A stretch of DNA of 64,000 bases from Aspidiotus rigidus (taxonomy: Eukaryota > Arthropoda > Insecta > Hemiptera > Diaspididae), in NCBI GenBank assembly GCA_035079385.1, contig JAVHKY010000054.1, positions 2,891,501 to 2,955,500 on the forward strand, read 5' to 3'. The position numbers and the translations under genes were made by a program. Each line of letters opens with the position of its first letter. The stretch's first letter is position 1. Shown here piece after piece: positions 22,676-33,644 of this stretch. Below the pieces are notes generated by a model. That model ran no database searches and was not told where the DNA came from. It was given only the letters and a program-made list of their open reading frames with translations.

Positions 22676-23227
22676 GTGAGATTCAGCGTCAACATCCACA
22701 ATACCAATATCCGGAACCTGATCGATTCTTCCGACAAAGTCATCACCAGCCAAAGTACAAAGAATTCTCTTAAGAAAATGTCAGTTCTCATTCCGAGAAT
22801 CTACGGCCAAGTAAAGCTGCACAAGCCAGATCGTCCTATGAGGCCAGTAGTGGCTTTCTATTCTGACCCCTCTTTTCTTCTTGCAAAATTTCTCTGTTCC
22901 TGGTTTGTGACATATTCCAGATACGAGTCAAGATACTCGGTGAAAGGTTCGGTCCACCTGACTGAACTACTAGATGGTAAGGAAATCCCTTTCGCTGCTC
23001 GCCTCCTCTCCTTCGATATGGTTTCAATGTACACTTCCATTCCCACCGCTGAAGCTATCAGTCTTATGTGCGAGCTTCTCTCCAAACAGTCTATCGATAG
23101 CAGTGTTATTAGCGAATTTAAGCGCCCATCGAAATCTGTGTCAAACGTAACCTGTGTGAGTTTGATGACATCACCTACGAATTTCCCGATGGTCTCCCCA
23201 TGGAATGACCGCTCAGCGCTCTCGTAG
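22676..23227 (+). pseudogene. PLE-3 RT fingers and motif A
   Basis: PRIYGQVKLHKPDRPMRPVV and AFYSDPSFLLAKFLCSWF are followed by motif A LLSFDMVSMYTSIP near 23010-23050, whose catalytic Asp is retained. The tail of the frame is scrambled. The expected GLPMGSPLS block reads GLPME in an adjacent frame (about 23190-23210), and the frame stops at 23225-23227, just before the next open frame. Confidence 0.78.
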
Positions 23228-23232
23228 CGGAT

Positions 23233-23877
23233 GTGTACCTTAGCTCTCTTGAAGACAACATCTTATCTTCTCTCACTGCCTCTGCTGTCCTCTTCTGGGC
23301 TAGGTATGTGGACGATATTCTCGTTATCTGGACGGGCACTGATTTTCAGCTCACATCCCTCCTCTTCTTCATGAATTCTCTCCGGCCTTCCATCAAGTTT
23401 ACCCTTGAATTGGGTGGAGACAGGATTTCCTTCCTGGATCTTAACGTTCGTCTTGTCTCTTGTGATTCCCACCTCACTACGAGGTTCTCGATCTATCGTA
23501 AGGAAACGTTTACTGGTGTGTCTATTAGTTCCTCCTCCCTCCATCCACGAGCTCACAGAATGGCCCAGATTAATTCCGCCATCCATCGCCTCACTCATAT
23601 CCCGATGTGTAAAGAGGATTTTGAAGTTGAAACTCGCTCAATAGAGCAAATTGTCCAAATAAACGTCATAAAGATGGATATCAGGAAAATCATCAGGAAG
23701 AAAATTCTTAAAAATCTCTTATCTGTTTCTCCTGATCCACGTTGTACCTCCCAACGCAATTCTTTGCGGAAAACCTGGCTCCGGTTACCCTACCTAGGTC
23801 GTTCCTCAGACCTGCTGGCCAAAGAGTTTAGTCGTCTCAATTACTCCTTCTTACCCTTCGCAGCTTATCTACCTTGA
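23233..23877 (+). pseudogene. PLE-3 RT motif C, thumb and linker
   Basis: ARYVDDILVIW (motif C, Asp pair at about 23311-23316) is followed by SIKFTLELGGDRISFLDL, FSIYRKETFTGV, HRMAQINSAIHRLTHIPM and a basic linker ending in LRLPYLGRSS. All RT catalytic Asp residues of this copy are present. The frame ends at 23877, and the protein continues in another frame from about 23872 (STLKDPIPL), so one indel separates RT from endonuclease. Confidence 0.8.
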
Positions 23878-24278
23878 AGGACCCCATTCCCCTTACCGCT
23901 ATGCCTGATGTTTACAGACTTTCATGCTCTGACTGTTCCTCTAGTTACATAGGTCAGACTGGACGTTTGTTTAAGGCTCGCTTCGCGGAACACAAGCTCC
24001 ACTATAATCAACTACGGAATGGTAAACGTCGACCTCAAGATAATAACACTTCAGCGATGGCTCTTCACTGTTTTCTGGCGGGACATAAATTTGATAATAC
24101 CAACGCAAAAATGCTCCATACATGTGATAAATGTGGGAAACTGAATAGGCTAGAAGAAACCGAAACGCTCTTTGATTGCAAACGTACTGGTAAAAACCTG
24201 CTGAACGATCTTCAATCCACGCACACCAGCCCGTTTATCCGGTATGTTCTACAAATAGATGATTCAAGCCTGCGATGA
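23874..24278 (+). pseudogene. PLE-3 GIY-YIG endonuclease
   Basis: DVYRLSCSDCSSSYIGQTGR followed by LFKARFAEHKLHY (about 23907-23998) is a GIY-YIG domain with the YIG, conserved Arg and EH positions present. AMALHCFLAGHKF and a CDKCGKLNRLEETETL segment follow, with the conserved Glu. The open frame runs to 24278. This is the best-preserved endonuclease domain of the PLE-3 lineage in the window. Confidence 0.82.
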
Positions 24279-24310
24279 CCAACTTCTCATCAGTCATAAG
24301 TTGCCCGTCG

Positions 24311-24343
24311 ATGGAACACCTCAAGTATATTCCGAAACGCGTC
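24311..24343 (+). ncRNA. Hammerhead-like motif in PLE-3 tail
   Basis: GGAA (24313-24316) pairs perfectly with TTCC (24330-24333) around a 13-nt loop. GAAA, the self-complementary CGCG and TC follow. Stem sequence differs from all other tails while pairing is kept. The first core half reads GTCGAT and is not canonical. Confidence 0.35.
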
Positions 24344-24403
24344 GCAAGTTTTTTCAAGATATTCTTCCTAAAATTTGTTTATTTTTCTTTGTTTACATTT
24401 TTT

Positions 24404-24473
24404 CGATTATATTTTATTCTCGCTTGTCATTTGTTACGTTTCCGTGTTTCAACCAATTACTCTGTATATCATG
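24404..24473 (+). repeat. PLE-3 3' terminal repeat (pLTR)
   Basis: Direct repeat of 21762-21830; similarity ends after ATCATG in both copies. Confidence 0.82.
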
Positions 24474-24659
24474 TCATCATCTTACGTTTATAATGAACAG
24501 TTTCGGCACTCGCGGCCATGAAATATTCAGTCCTGATTCATCATTATGTAAAATTTGGGCATAATGTTGGGAAGATAACTTACTACGAGCCAAAAATAAA
24601 TCGATCATGTTCCATTTCTCTCTCAGAGCAGTAAACCATGTTACAGCTGTATATAAGAA

Positions 24660-24850
24660 TAACTAGCTGAGGGGCTTTCCTAATACTTCGTCTGATTAGT
24701 CTAATATAGGACTTACTAGTACAAGCGGAGTATATAGAACTAGCTACGAGCTCAGACACCTGGCAAAGGTCTAGTACTGATATAGGCCAAGCCTATAGCT
24801 TAGTATAAGTCGAATAAGAGCCCAGTATGAAGCCAGTATAAAGTGCAAGA
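24660..24850. repeat. CTAGTATA-type dispersed repeat
   Basis: Multiple CTAGTA, CCAGTATGAAGCCAGTATAA and similar words occur. The segment AGAACTAGCTACGAGCTCA followed by ACACC recurs at 26609-26640 with few changes. Similar words occur near 8.3, 13.85, 18.67 and 55.0 kb. Confidence 0.5.
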
Positions 24851-24979
24851 AACAGACGTCTGTGAGGCAAAACTCGTGGATTTTAATTTTAACTGGAAAA
24901 GGGGGACTATTTTTAAAAACTTGCCGTGCAGCGTCTGTTAAAAATGACTTACGCCAGTGACTGACCTACCCTAATAAAG

Positions 24980-25700
24980 GAGTTGGGACTTGGAAAAATG
25001 TCGACTTTTGAGCCATAATCGAGAGGGACTTGAAAGAATTTCGACCGTCGAGCCGTATTAAATAACAGCACAGGGCAGCAGAGGGACTTAAAAAATTTCG
25101 GTTTTCAATAGTCATATTATATGATACCAAAGGAAGTTGGAAAAAAATCGATTTTTGAGATATATATATATATATATAATACAAGATAGGAGGGGGATTT
25201 GGAAAAATTTCCACTTATACGCTACAATATATTTAAATGATAGGAAAAAGACTCGAAAAAAGACACGAGAGAGACTTGGAACAATTTTGGTTTTCAAGTC
25301 ATGTTATGTGACAGCGGAGCAACATGAAAAAAATTTCAACTTTTGAGATATAAAATACACGATAGTAGTGGGATTTGGAAAAAATTTAACTTTTACGTTA
25401 TGACAATTATATTTAAATGATGGGAAAGGGACTCAGAAAAATGTCGACTTCAGAGCCATACTATGTAACAGCAGAGGGACTTGGAATAATTTCACCTTTC
25501 GAGCCAGGAAAATTCACCTTTCGAGCCATATCATGTGACAGTTGAGTGCAGCAGAGGAACTTGGAAAAATTTCTAAGTTTCAACCAAATTTAAAAGGTAT
25601 TGGAAAAATTTAACTTTCGAGCCTTATAGTATGACAACAGAAGGCAGCAGAGGAACTCATGAAAGTTTCGACTTTTCCATATCCATTACCTCTACAGAGC
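24980..25700 (+). repeat. Minisatellite array, GGGACTTGGAAAAATTTCGACT
   Basis: At least twelve degenerate units of about 40-65 bp follow the order GGGACTTGGAAAAATTTCG, ACTTTTGAGCCATA, TATGACAGCAGAG. A higher-order repeat of roughly 175-190 bp is visible: 25100-25280 parallels 25289-25460, including TTTAAATGATGGG. A TA microsatellite interrupts one unit near 25160-25178. Confidence 0.8.
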
Positions 25701-26004
25701 CCAAAGCGAGAGTTGGAAAATATCAACTCCCTGGATATTTATATATCTTCTGCCCCCCCCCCAATAATTAGGTAAGGTCATCGACCCGTTGGACGGCTAA
25801 CAGTGGAAACTGAACATTTTCCCTGTATCCAGAAAATTTCGACTTTTCAGCTATAAAAATGGAAATTATCAACGCACTACGGCACCTTCTCCCAATAATT
25901 CTGAAAAATACAAAAAATTTACACCATAGAACAAATTTCTTGCGTTCCTTGTTTGGCTTTGTCAAAGAACCCGTAATTTTATTCGAATTAGGTGGCCTAC
26001 ACTG

Positions 26005-26045
26005 CAGTGATTCTCAACCGGTGTGCCGCAAAAAAAAAATTCAAA
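26005..26045 (+). repeat. hAT-like terminus
   Basis: CAGTGATTCTCAACCGGTG followed by TGCCGCAAAA resembles the left end of many hAT elements (CAGTGGTTCTCAACC type). No matching inverted right end was found; a related direct-orientation word GTGTACCGCGGGAAAA lies at about 26525. Partial or decayed element. Confidence 0.35.
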
Positions 26046-26589
26046 TGTGAGCTCGTCAAAATGTGGTCTGATAATAGGTTCCAGCATTTGAATGTTGTCT
26101 TCTGAAAATATTTCAACTTCGTCTCATAAGTTCCCACCTTACAAGCCAAATCGATGACGATTCTTCGCTATTTTTTCCCCTTTTTAGCAAAAAAGAATCG
26201 AGATACAGCTACTATCGCAAATATTAAAGAGCATTTGCAAATTTTGAATTTATCCTTACTGGACTACTTTTCCAACTCACAAATTAAGAAATATAGGTAT
26301 GGTTGGATTCAACGAGGAAAGAAGAAAAAGTCTCCCGGCCCAAGTAGGATTTCAACGTCTTGGCGTATCAAGAGCAGAGAAATCTCGGTAGCCACAACAA
26401 AAGATGAGCGAGGCTTGCAGCATCCATCTTGGAAAATGACATATATTTGCATCTGTCACCCATTCAGCCACATATTGCCGACCTACTTCAGAATCATCAG
26501 ACTCAAATCCTAATTTAAATGGTGTACCGCGGGAAAACCTGTGCATGAGAAAGTTCGCCGTGATGGAGAAAAGGTCGAGAAAAACGTGG

Positions 26590-26665
26590 CCTATAGTAAA
26601 AGCCTAGTATAGAACTAGCTACAAGCTCAAACACCCAGCGCATGCCTAGTATGAAGCTAGTATAA
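26590..26665. repeat. Second copy of CTAGTATA dispersed repeat
   Basis: AGCCTAGTATAGAACTAGC, TACAAGCTCAAACACC and GCCTAGTATGAAGC match 24715-24850 in pieces. Confidence 0.5.
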
Positions 26666-27185
26666 CACACTTTCATTCACAAAAACTTCAAGTCATGAAA
26701 CACAATCTATATAGTTCACATAAATTAAGGGAGGTCGAAACTATCGATAAAAGAAATTCAACTACATTCATTCAAAACACTTAGGATTATACCCCCTTTC
26801 CAATTCCATTCCGATTTCTGTTGATATCTCGGATTCATTTAGCTTTGATCCCTCGAAGTTATTGACACACGACGAAAAGAGGCAATAGTTTCAACTCCGA
26901 ATTCATTTTGCTCTTCTACATAGGAGAGTCTCCGTTCATCAATTTGAGAAGTTTTTGCACGGGCTCAATAATTTTTATGGATATCTGGCAATTTCTTAAT
27001 TTGAAATTATGATAACCTTACAGAAGAAATTTAAAATAATTTTTGATATTAAAACGAGATACCTGGGCGTAGAAAAAGTACATAGAATAATCTTCAACAA
27101 TGAGCTTTCAGCTGTTTGAAAAGAAAAGGAAATATTCGTATTATGATTTCTGATGGGAAGAAAGAGGAGTTACCAACCACACATC

Positions 27186-27363
27186 CAGGCGCGGATCCAG
27201 ACGATCACTTTGGGAGGGGAAACAATCCAAAAAAGTTTAAAGGACCTTTTTTTTTTTTTTTACATTTTCTTCCATACTACAGATTTTTTGTTGTTTTTTT
27301 GTTTTTTTGGGGGATTTTTTTTTTTTTTTTTGGGGGGGGGGGCCCCCCGTGGATCCGCGCCTG
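27186..27363. mobile_element. hAT-type MITE, 178 bp
   Basis: Perfect 14-bp terminal inverted repeats CAGGCGCGGATCCA and TGGATCCGCGCCTG enclose a low-complexity interior of long T and G runs (27247-27343). CACATC occurs directly outside both ends, part of a likely target duplication (6 of 8 over the full octamers). No coding content; an open frame over the T and G runs encodes only Phe/Gly repeats and is not a gene. Confidence 0.75.
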
Positions 27364-30030
27364 CACATCTCTTGTCTGCTGTCAATGGAGATTTTCTGGA
27401 TCCCAGGTGATTACGATATTTCAGATTGAAAAAGGGCAAATTTGGAGACCTTCCAGTGATATGTTTGACCTGGGAATTTGAGCTACATTTAGCACTAAAA
27501 GAATGAAAAGTATACTTGATAATGCGGTAGAGAGAATCTTAAAATAGGTCGAAATCAAGAATTTTTAGATACGACCTCCCATTTTAAGCTTTTCAATCTG
27601 TTATGGTGGTCTAGGGCTTAAAATGATTTTGAACTTCGGCAAAATCGAAAACACTTTCAAAGATTCGGGAACATAGAAAGCTGTACTCACTTTTAGAGGG
27701 GGAAATTTTGGATTTCTTTAAATCTGAAATAGAAAAAATTTTCAACTCTAGTACTTGGCGTTGCGAAGAGAATACAAGTTTCAAGAAATTAGAAAAATAC
27801 CATGACAAAAGGAGGTTATAGGTAAAAATGACTTTGACTCACAAAAACAACACAGACAAGTTCTCGAAGTTTTTTTCAATTTAAAGAATTGACATAATAC
27901 CTAGTCATCAAGGTACCTTAAAAATTGGCTGTGTTCCTTGAAAAGTGAAGAAAACCCAAGAGTACGACCGTCGGATTCAAACCTACGAACGAAAAACATA
28001 CAAATTTGTCATATTCAAAACTAATGAGTGTGTATACGTTCACAAAAAATCATACAGATAAGTTCGATTCCCGCTCAGGACAGCAAATTTTTTCGTCATA
28101 TTTTCTCTTCTATCCTTCTCCAACCATCTCTAAGTTAGAAACATGTTACAACGTATGTGTATTTCCATGTCAAATACTGAGATGGTTCTAGAAAAACCAT
28201 CTTTGGGATGTGATCATGTTCATTCAATAAAAAAGGCACAAACCTCAAACGTTACTTTTCGTTGATTTGTGTGGTTAGCCAAAGAAAATATTCAATTAGG
28301 TACCTACACGTTTTTTTTTTCCACAGAGAACCTCATGAAAGCTAGAAGAGAGATGACGTCAATAATCCGTAGTTCCCTGAAAAAAAAAAAATTTTCGACA
28401 CGTTCAAGGTGGTCTCGATCTCGTTAGTAGATAGAACAGAAAATTGAAAATGACAACTGAAAATATAGATGAGTTTCTTATGTACACCAGCCAAGTATGG
28501 TGGAAAGAAAATTCAGCCGTGAGAAAAAAGTTGGCAAAATTTTTTTCCTCTCCTTTCCGGAGCGTTTGGTTTTCGTGATGTAGGCGCATATGCCAGCAAC
28601 GTGAACCAACATAATCAGGTTTTATATCTGAATTCATCGATTTGGTGGAAATATCTTCACACGAACGCGCTAAAGAACCGCAACAAATTTGGAAGACGGT
28701 CACAGTCTCCAGCGAGTTCTAATTCATTCAAAAAATAACATTTTTCGAAATCTATGCTCGTGATTTCATACTTGCAAACTCACTGTACATAATATGTTAC
28801 ACAATCAGATACGCGAGTACAATATACTCAAAGATTTCAGCGATGTTTGATCTTACATAATTTTTAGTTCGTGAACTTAATCCAAGGTTTTATCGACTCG
28901 ACTGCATAAACTTCTTCACATTAATACCTTGTCTACCATTTATGCCTAGTACATTTTTCACTCTATATCAGTCATTCTCTAAAATCGCTCTTGCACAAAA
29001 ATGTCTTTTATACTTGGCTCTTAGCTTATTACTTTGACCCTTGGTGACTATGCTCGAAGTTTTTACAAGAACACACTGTAACTTGTAAGCACTTGACGTC
29101 TCTGCATGACTTTTTTTCGATCATTTCTTTTCTTTTTTTTTTGTCAAGTAATCTGCAGCAATGGAAACATTGTCGATTTTGCTTGGACACACGCAATAGT
29201 CGGTACCTCCCCACTCACTATGATTTCAATTTCAGGGAGTGACGTTGCCTAGTTCAGCAACATTAGTGAGCATTCACGGCCAAAACTGAGATACGTATGC
29301 AAATGTCTCAGTGCCAACGTATACTATCTTGTAGAAGGGTCCTGATTGGTATCTGTTGGGAGCTGAGTGGAGAGCTTGCGATCTCTACGTTGGTCCACTT
29401 GCGGTAGACACAGATGCCACATTCCACCTTGGTACTCGCTCTGCTGATTGATTTCTTTGCGACTTCTTGTTGATCTTTTGATACGGCTCATACACGCAAC
29501 AATTACTCATCAAATGTACGGGCTGTATAGAATTTGCACAGTTGTTTAGCTAACACTTTCTCCATTCTCAGTTTTGCTATCTAATTTGCGTAGGAAAAAA
29601 GCAAGTTCTGCCGGGATAGCGGATTGCTGGCTGAGGTTACCCAAGATCATACATATCTTTTTCTTTCATATCCGTCAACACGATTGGTCGCAGAAATGAG
29701 TCTACTCTGGCTCCTCCTATGTTTCAAAAATCTCGCGAAGCTCCAAGAACCTGTTCCTTCTCGCGGGAAATGTCGTCGTAAGCAACTCTTTCAGTTTCGG
29801 GCACATGTAGCTAATTGTCGTTAGCCCTTGATACCACGACTTAGCAAAACTAGACAATTTAAGAAAGGCGAAATAGACCCCATTTGTAAATCCAGTCAAA
29901 GTTTTACGGTTGTATCTTTTGGATCAAAAGGTGGCAAAGGGTCCATCGCCGCCATGACCGCGTTTGCGCTACAGGTCGGAGCAAGGCTGACGGTTGTCGA
30001 TTCTTCATAAATTTTTTCACGCCGGCTGCT
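27364..30030. other. No recognisable gene
   Basis: Unique-looking AT-rich sequence. A weak two-copy repeat (CACAAAAACAACACAGACAAG near 27840; CACAAAAAATCATACAGATAAG near 28043) is present. No coding motif can be supported on either strand. Confidence 0.4.
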
Positions 30031-30300
30031 TTGGGTACGGTGAGACTTTATTCCCAAAATACAGAAGAAAATTGTCCAAGACGAAAGTATTTACGACGAG
30101 GAGCGCTTTCGGCTAATCAGCCTTTCTCGAAGTGTGGAAAGCAACTGAACCCAACACCAACAAGAACAAGCGACATCAAACGAAATCATGACCAAAGCTA
30201 CGGGTCATCGAAATGTGAATCATTCCCGTGGGTGTGTTCGATCCATTTATTCGCTCTGTTAATGATGCTCACCGCACTTTTGAGTTTAGGCTAAGGAATC
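30031..30300 (-). mobile_element. PLE C-terminal and tail fragment
   Basis: Read on the minus strand, about 30270-30200 gives VSIINRANKWIEHTHGNDSH, which lines up with VSVLNSFIPGDGLIELVYDSH-type residues ending PLE-1. Then TCAGTTGCTTTCCACACTTC and the GGCTGATTAGCC, GAAAGCGCTC tail follow (30101-30122), as in PLE-1 and PLE-2. Only the last part of an element is left, in the opposite orientation to PLE-2, and it abuts LINE-B. Confidence 0.72.
30101..30131 (-). ncRNA. Hammerhead-like motif in minus-strand PLE tail
   Basis: On the minus strand GGCT (30119-30122) pairs perfectly with AGCC (30111-30114) around GATT, followed by GAAA, GCGC and TC. Compared with PLE-1 (GGTT/AACC) both sides of the stem changed together. 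Confidence 0.38.
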
Positions 30301-32808
30301 GCTTGTGTGTCGCATGTGCAGCACCGCCCGTCATCCATAATGGAGTAGGTGCGGGTTGCGTATGCATTTAATATTGTTTCCTCCACCACCGGAATCGACC
30401 CTTTCGGGTATCTACTCGGCCACTGCCAAGTTGCTTTGGCAGCCGCCAAGCTGCAGTGCCCCCCTGGCACGCACAAAAACATAAGAACACACACAACAAC
30501 AACACCACAATACACAATACACAGTATAGTAGGTCACTGTTGAAGTTTCTTCATCTTCTTCTCTCTTCAGGGATGATCTTAGTCCTCTTCTACCTGCGAT
30601 TCTGGATGTTGATGGTACACAGGTGTTGAGTAGGCCATAGCGTGGTTCTGCATCTGCCTATTTCATTCCTGGTCCTTCTTCCACTTCATGGTGGTGGCGC
30701 AAATGCAGACACCTGGTTCCATGCTTCTTCGGAACCTAGCATGGTGGGTGCCAGGCTACTCGGGTCGAGCGCTTCATCTACCCCGATCTCTTGAAGAGAC
30801 CGACTAAGCTTGTTCCGCTCACGCCTCCACGCCCCACACTCGAATAAGGTGTGTTGTGGTCCATCATCCCGCCCTTGGTTACAGTGCGAACACGTTGCCG
30901 GCTCAACTTTCCTCAACTTCTCGTGGAGGTACTTGTTGAAGCAGCCATGGCCGCTTAACACCTGCGTCAGGTGAAAGTTCAGCTGACCATGGTGTCGGTC
31001 CATCCACTCATCAAGGTCGCGTATTATCACACGGGTTGTCCATGTACCCAGCTCACTCTGGGCAATTCTTGCTTTCCATTTTACAAGCAAGGAGCACCTG
31101 GCCTCCTGCTTGACCCGTAAAGCTTCTTGGTTGGTCGTTGTCTTCTTCTTTGCTTTGAACACCACCGCTCTCTCCTCGGCAAGGAGCTCGATTGGTGATG
31201 AACGTGCTAATACACAAAGAGCCTCCGTCGCGATAGTGCGGTAGGCACTAACACACCTTAGCGCAGCTCTTCGTTGGATCTTTACCATCTCTCTCCTTCG
31301 GCATGGTATCTTCATGGAGTCGGCCCATACTGGCGCACCATGTAGGAGGATCGACAAGGCGGTGCTCACCATGATCCTTCTCCTTGATTCTCTCGGTCCT
31401 CCTAGGTTCCTCATCAGGCGGCTTAGGTATCCAACTAACCGGCCCGCCTTTTCCGCTGCCATCAGGAAATGGTGCCTGAAGTTCAGCGTTGAGTCAAACC
31501 AAATGCCTAGGTATTTCATTTGCTTCTCGGTTTCAATTTCCACACCTTGCAGGCGAAAGGTGGGTGACTCGAACTTCCGACGGGTCGTGAATGAAATGGC
31601 CTCCGTCTTATCAGCTGCAGGTTCGAGTCTAGCCGACTCGATCCAACGCGTCACTTCTTCTAAGGCCCGGTTTATTCTGCTATCCACCGCGTGCATACCA
31701 CCAGGATGTCATCCACATAGCAGATAAGCTCAACCCCCGGTGGCAGCTTCACCTTAAAGATTCCGTTAAATGCGACAAACCACAAAAGCGGCCCAAGGAC
31801 CGACCCCTGCGGCACCCCACAAGTAACCTGGCGCTTTACTGTACCAGCAGACGTCTCTGCCTGGATTTCATGACAGCTAAGATAGCTGCTGATCATCCTG
31901 AGCAGGTATACGGGCACTCCTGCGTCCACAAGAGCTTCCAATATCATCTTCCATGGAATTGAATTGAACGCATTTCTTATGTCGAGGCTGACGGCTGCCC
32001 AAAACTGACAATAGCAATCACTGACTCGGCTATTCTCTTCAGCCGGATCCCAACATCTGATGTGCAGCGTCCACTGGCTATCCGAGATTATATCTCTTAC
32101 TTTCAGATAGCTCTCCGAACGATTGGCTATCACTCTTTCTAGAAGTTTCCCAACATTGTCTAGCAGACAAAGTGGACGATAAGAGGATGGTAGACCAGGT
32201 GGTTTATCCTTCTTATCGATCAACGCTAGCCTGGCTTTCTTCCATCGCACAGGGAACAGTCCCCCAACAATTGCCGCAATGAATGTATCAACAAGCAGTG
32301 CTGGGTCGACTGAATGTATGGCGCTCCAGACTTGATTTGGAATCAGATCCGGGCCTGGAGCCGTCCAATACTTACCCCGCAGTCTATTGATTGCTGCATC
32401 CACCTCCTCGGTGCCTAGGAGGGATACACCATCCTCTTCTACTACTGATAGCGTTACCATTGGTGGTGGCTGCTATGGGAACAAGCCATCAATGATTTGA
32501 CCCACAACATCCGGCTCCTCTCGGCTCATTGCTGAGAGGCCCTTTAGCTTCTTCAGCACTATCTTATAAGGCTTTCCAAACGGGTCGTCATCTGCCATCT
32601 CACATAGCTCTCGACATGCAGCACTCTTGCTGTCCTTCTTCAGCCTTTTACGAGCCAGCTGGTATTCAGGTGCAACCGCCAGTGTCCCTTCATGGCCACT
32701 TCTACGCTGGTATATCCGGCGCTGACGGTTGCACTTTTTTCGTAACTCGGCAATCTTGTTGGTCCACCAGCAGTAAACGGCTCTCCTCTTCTTTGGTGGA
32801 CCTTTAAG
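30300..32808 (-). mobile_element. LINE-B, 5'-truncated R1-clade retrotransposon
   Basis: The element runs from its truncated 5' end next to PLE-2 (about 32808) to a 3' untranslated region of about 380 bp ending near 30300 beside a PLE tail. It lacks the APE endonuclease and gag. The GC content of its ORF is clearly higher than the surroundings, suggesting a younger or differently composed insertion. No poly(A) or target duplication is obvious at the 3' end. Confidence 0.82.
30686..31696 (-). pseudogene. LINE-B RT thumb and CCHC C-terminus
   Basis: This frame continues the RT after a frameshift just past motif C: RINRALEEVTRWIESARL, LEPAADKTEAISF, KYLGIWFDSTLNFRHH, then IQRRAALRCVSAYRTIATEA. 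LTQVLSGHGCFNKYL follows, then a CCHC knuckle CSHCNQGRDDGPQHTLFEC (about 30838-30894) and a final RRERNKLSRSLQ segment. The AYRT box, SGHG motif and knuckle have the same order as in LINE-A, but the two elements are clearly different families. The frame is fully open for about 1 kb. Confidence 0.85.
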
Positions 32809-32815
32809 TTAAGGA
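31672..32815 (-). pseudogene. LINE-B reverse transcriptase, N-terminal half
   Basis: From 32815 downward the frame reads PPKKRRAVYCWWTNKIAELR, a basic stretch, DDDPFGKPYKIVLKKLKGL, stop (TAG at 32473-32475), VEEDGVSLLGTEEVDAAI, WTAPGPDLIPNQVW, SSYRPLCLLDNVGKLLERV, SLDIRNAFNSIPW, GVPQGSVLGPLLW and CYVDDILVVC (motif C). WWT and GKPYK are typical of the R1 region between endonuclease and RT. Between about 32090 and 32010 the frame is locally wrong: the neighbouring frame gives GRCTSDVGIRLKRIAESV, the expected GRST-type block, so two compensating indels are present. After motif C the frame shifts near 31690. Confidence 0.82.
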
Positions 32816-33520
32816 ATAGGAAGAATCGTAAACTTGCCTCCCTCCTCAATTCTCAAGCTTTGGCTAGCGAAGAGGATCGTATCGGTGATGGTACCATTCA
32901 GCAATTTTAGCAACGTATCATAAGTTATAGTGAAACCGGATTCAATGGTGACGAATTGTCCCTCCTGGAGAAGGATCTGAAGTTTGGGTTAGCCCCTCCT
33001 GAAAAACCAGGAGACTTTGGCCAACGTTGTGGCTGATCTCACAGTAAAAATCGGCTCTGGTGTTAATATACAAGAAAAATGCGCCGAAATGGTCCGTAAA
33101 ACTCTCCTCCCCAGCGTAAGTAATGCTAGGAGTGAATTGATTACAGGCCTGAGGAGGACGATTAGGGAGGCTGGGTTAATTGTCACGAAAGCTGACAAAG
33201 GGAAGGTCGTGGTGGTCATGGATAAGTCCTCGTCCACGATGTGCTCAGCCGAGCTCAGGCGAACGCTCAGTTCAATTTTCCCAATTTTGTAAAAGCGGTT
33301 AGGTTTCTCGTTAACAATAGTAAATTTATCATTAAGAAACCTCTAACCAAAAAAGCCATTTGGAACCTAACCCCGTTCCTCCCGTCCTTTACGGGCTACC
33401 AAAATTCATAAGGAAAAAGTACCTATGCGCCCCGTGGTCTCATTTGCCGCCTCGCCGACCTTCTCCCTTGCAAAATTTCTCGATCACTGATTTAAATCTA
33501 GAGTGGAGTTCAAGTCTCCC
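32808..33520 (+). pseudogene. PLE-2 N-terminal region and RT fingers
   Basis: Pieces in shifting frames include NRKNRKLASLLNSQALASEE, ETGFNGDELSLLEKDLKFGL, LANVVADLTVKIGSGVN, VTKADKGKVVVVMDKS (about 33181-33225), NPVPPVLYGLPK and VPMRPVVSFAAS. Several stops and frameshifts separate them. Each piece aligns with the same order in PLE-1. Sequence ends at VEFKSPYSV, directly before the MITE. Confidence 0.75.
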
Positions 33521-33529
33521 TATTCTGTA

Positions 33530-33610
33530 TGGGTGTCTACCAAATTTGAAAATTAAAAAATTGGACTTTCATTGGACCTTTTGTCGCGAATCTCCTGATT
33601 TAACAAGCGG

Positions 33611-33644
<34 letters not shown>

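Larger units (their letters stand above)
21762..24473 (+). mobile_element. PLE-3, Penelope-like element with terminal direct repeats
   Basis: This element belongs to a different PLE lineage from PLE-1 and PLE-2. It is bounded by near-identical direct repeats of about 69 bp, one before the N-terminal ATG and one after the tail. Direct terminal repeats (pLTRs) are a hallmark of Penelope-like elements. The coding region is intact in outline (N-terminal region, RT, linker, GIY-YIG) but broken by several stops and frameshifts. Confidence 0.85.

Noticed and set aside
27116..27481. Open frame of 121 codons over T and G runs
   Set aside because: Its Phe/Gly-rich protein comes from homopolymers inside a MITE.
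27960..28075. tRNA-like T-arm words (GGATTCAAACC on one side, GTTCGATTCCCGC on the other)
   Set aside because: No acceptor stem, D-arm or anticodon arm can be placed at the required distances on either strand.
31314..31727. Plus-strand open frame of 137 codons
   Set aside because: Lies entirely opposite the LINE-B RT, whose motifs are unambiguous.
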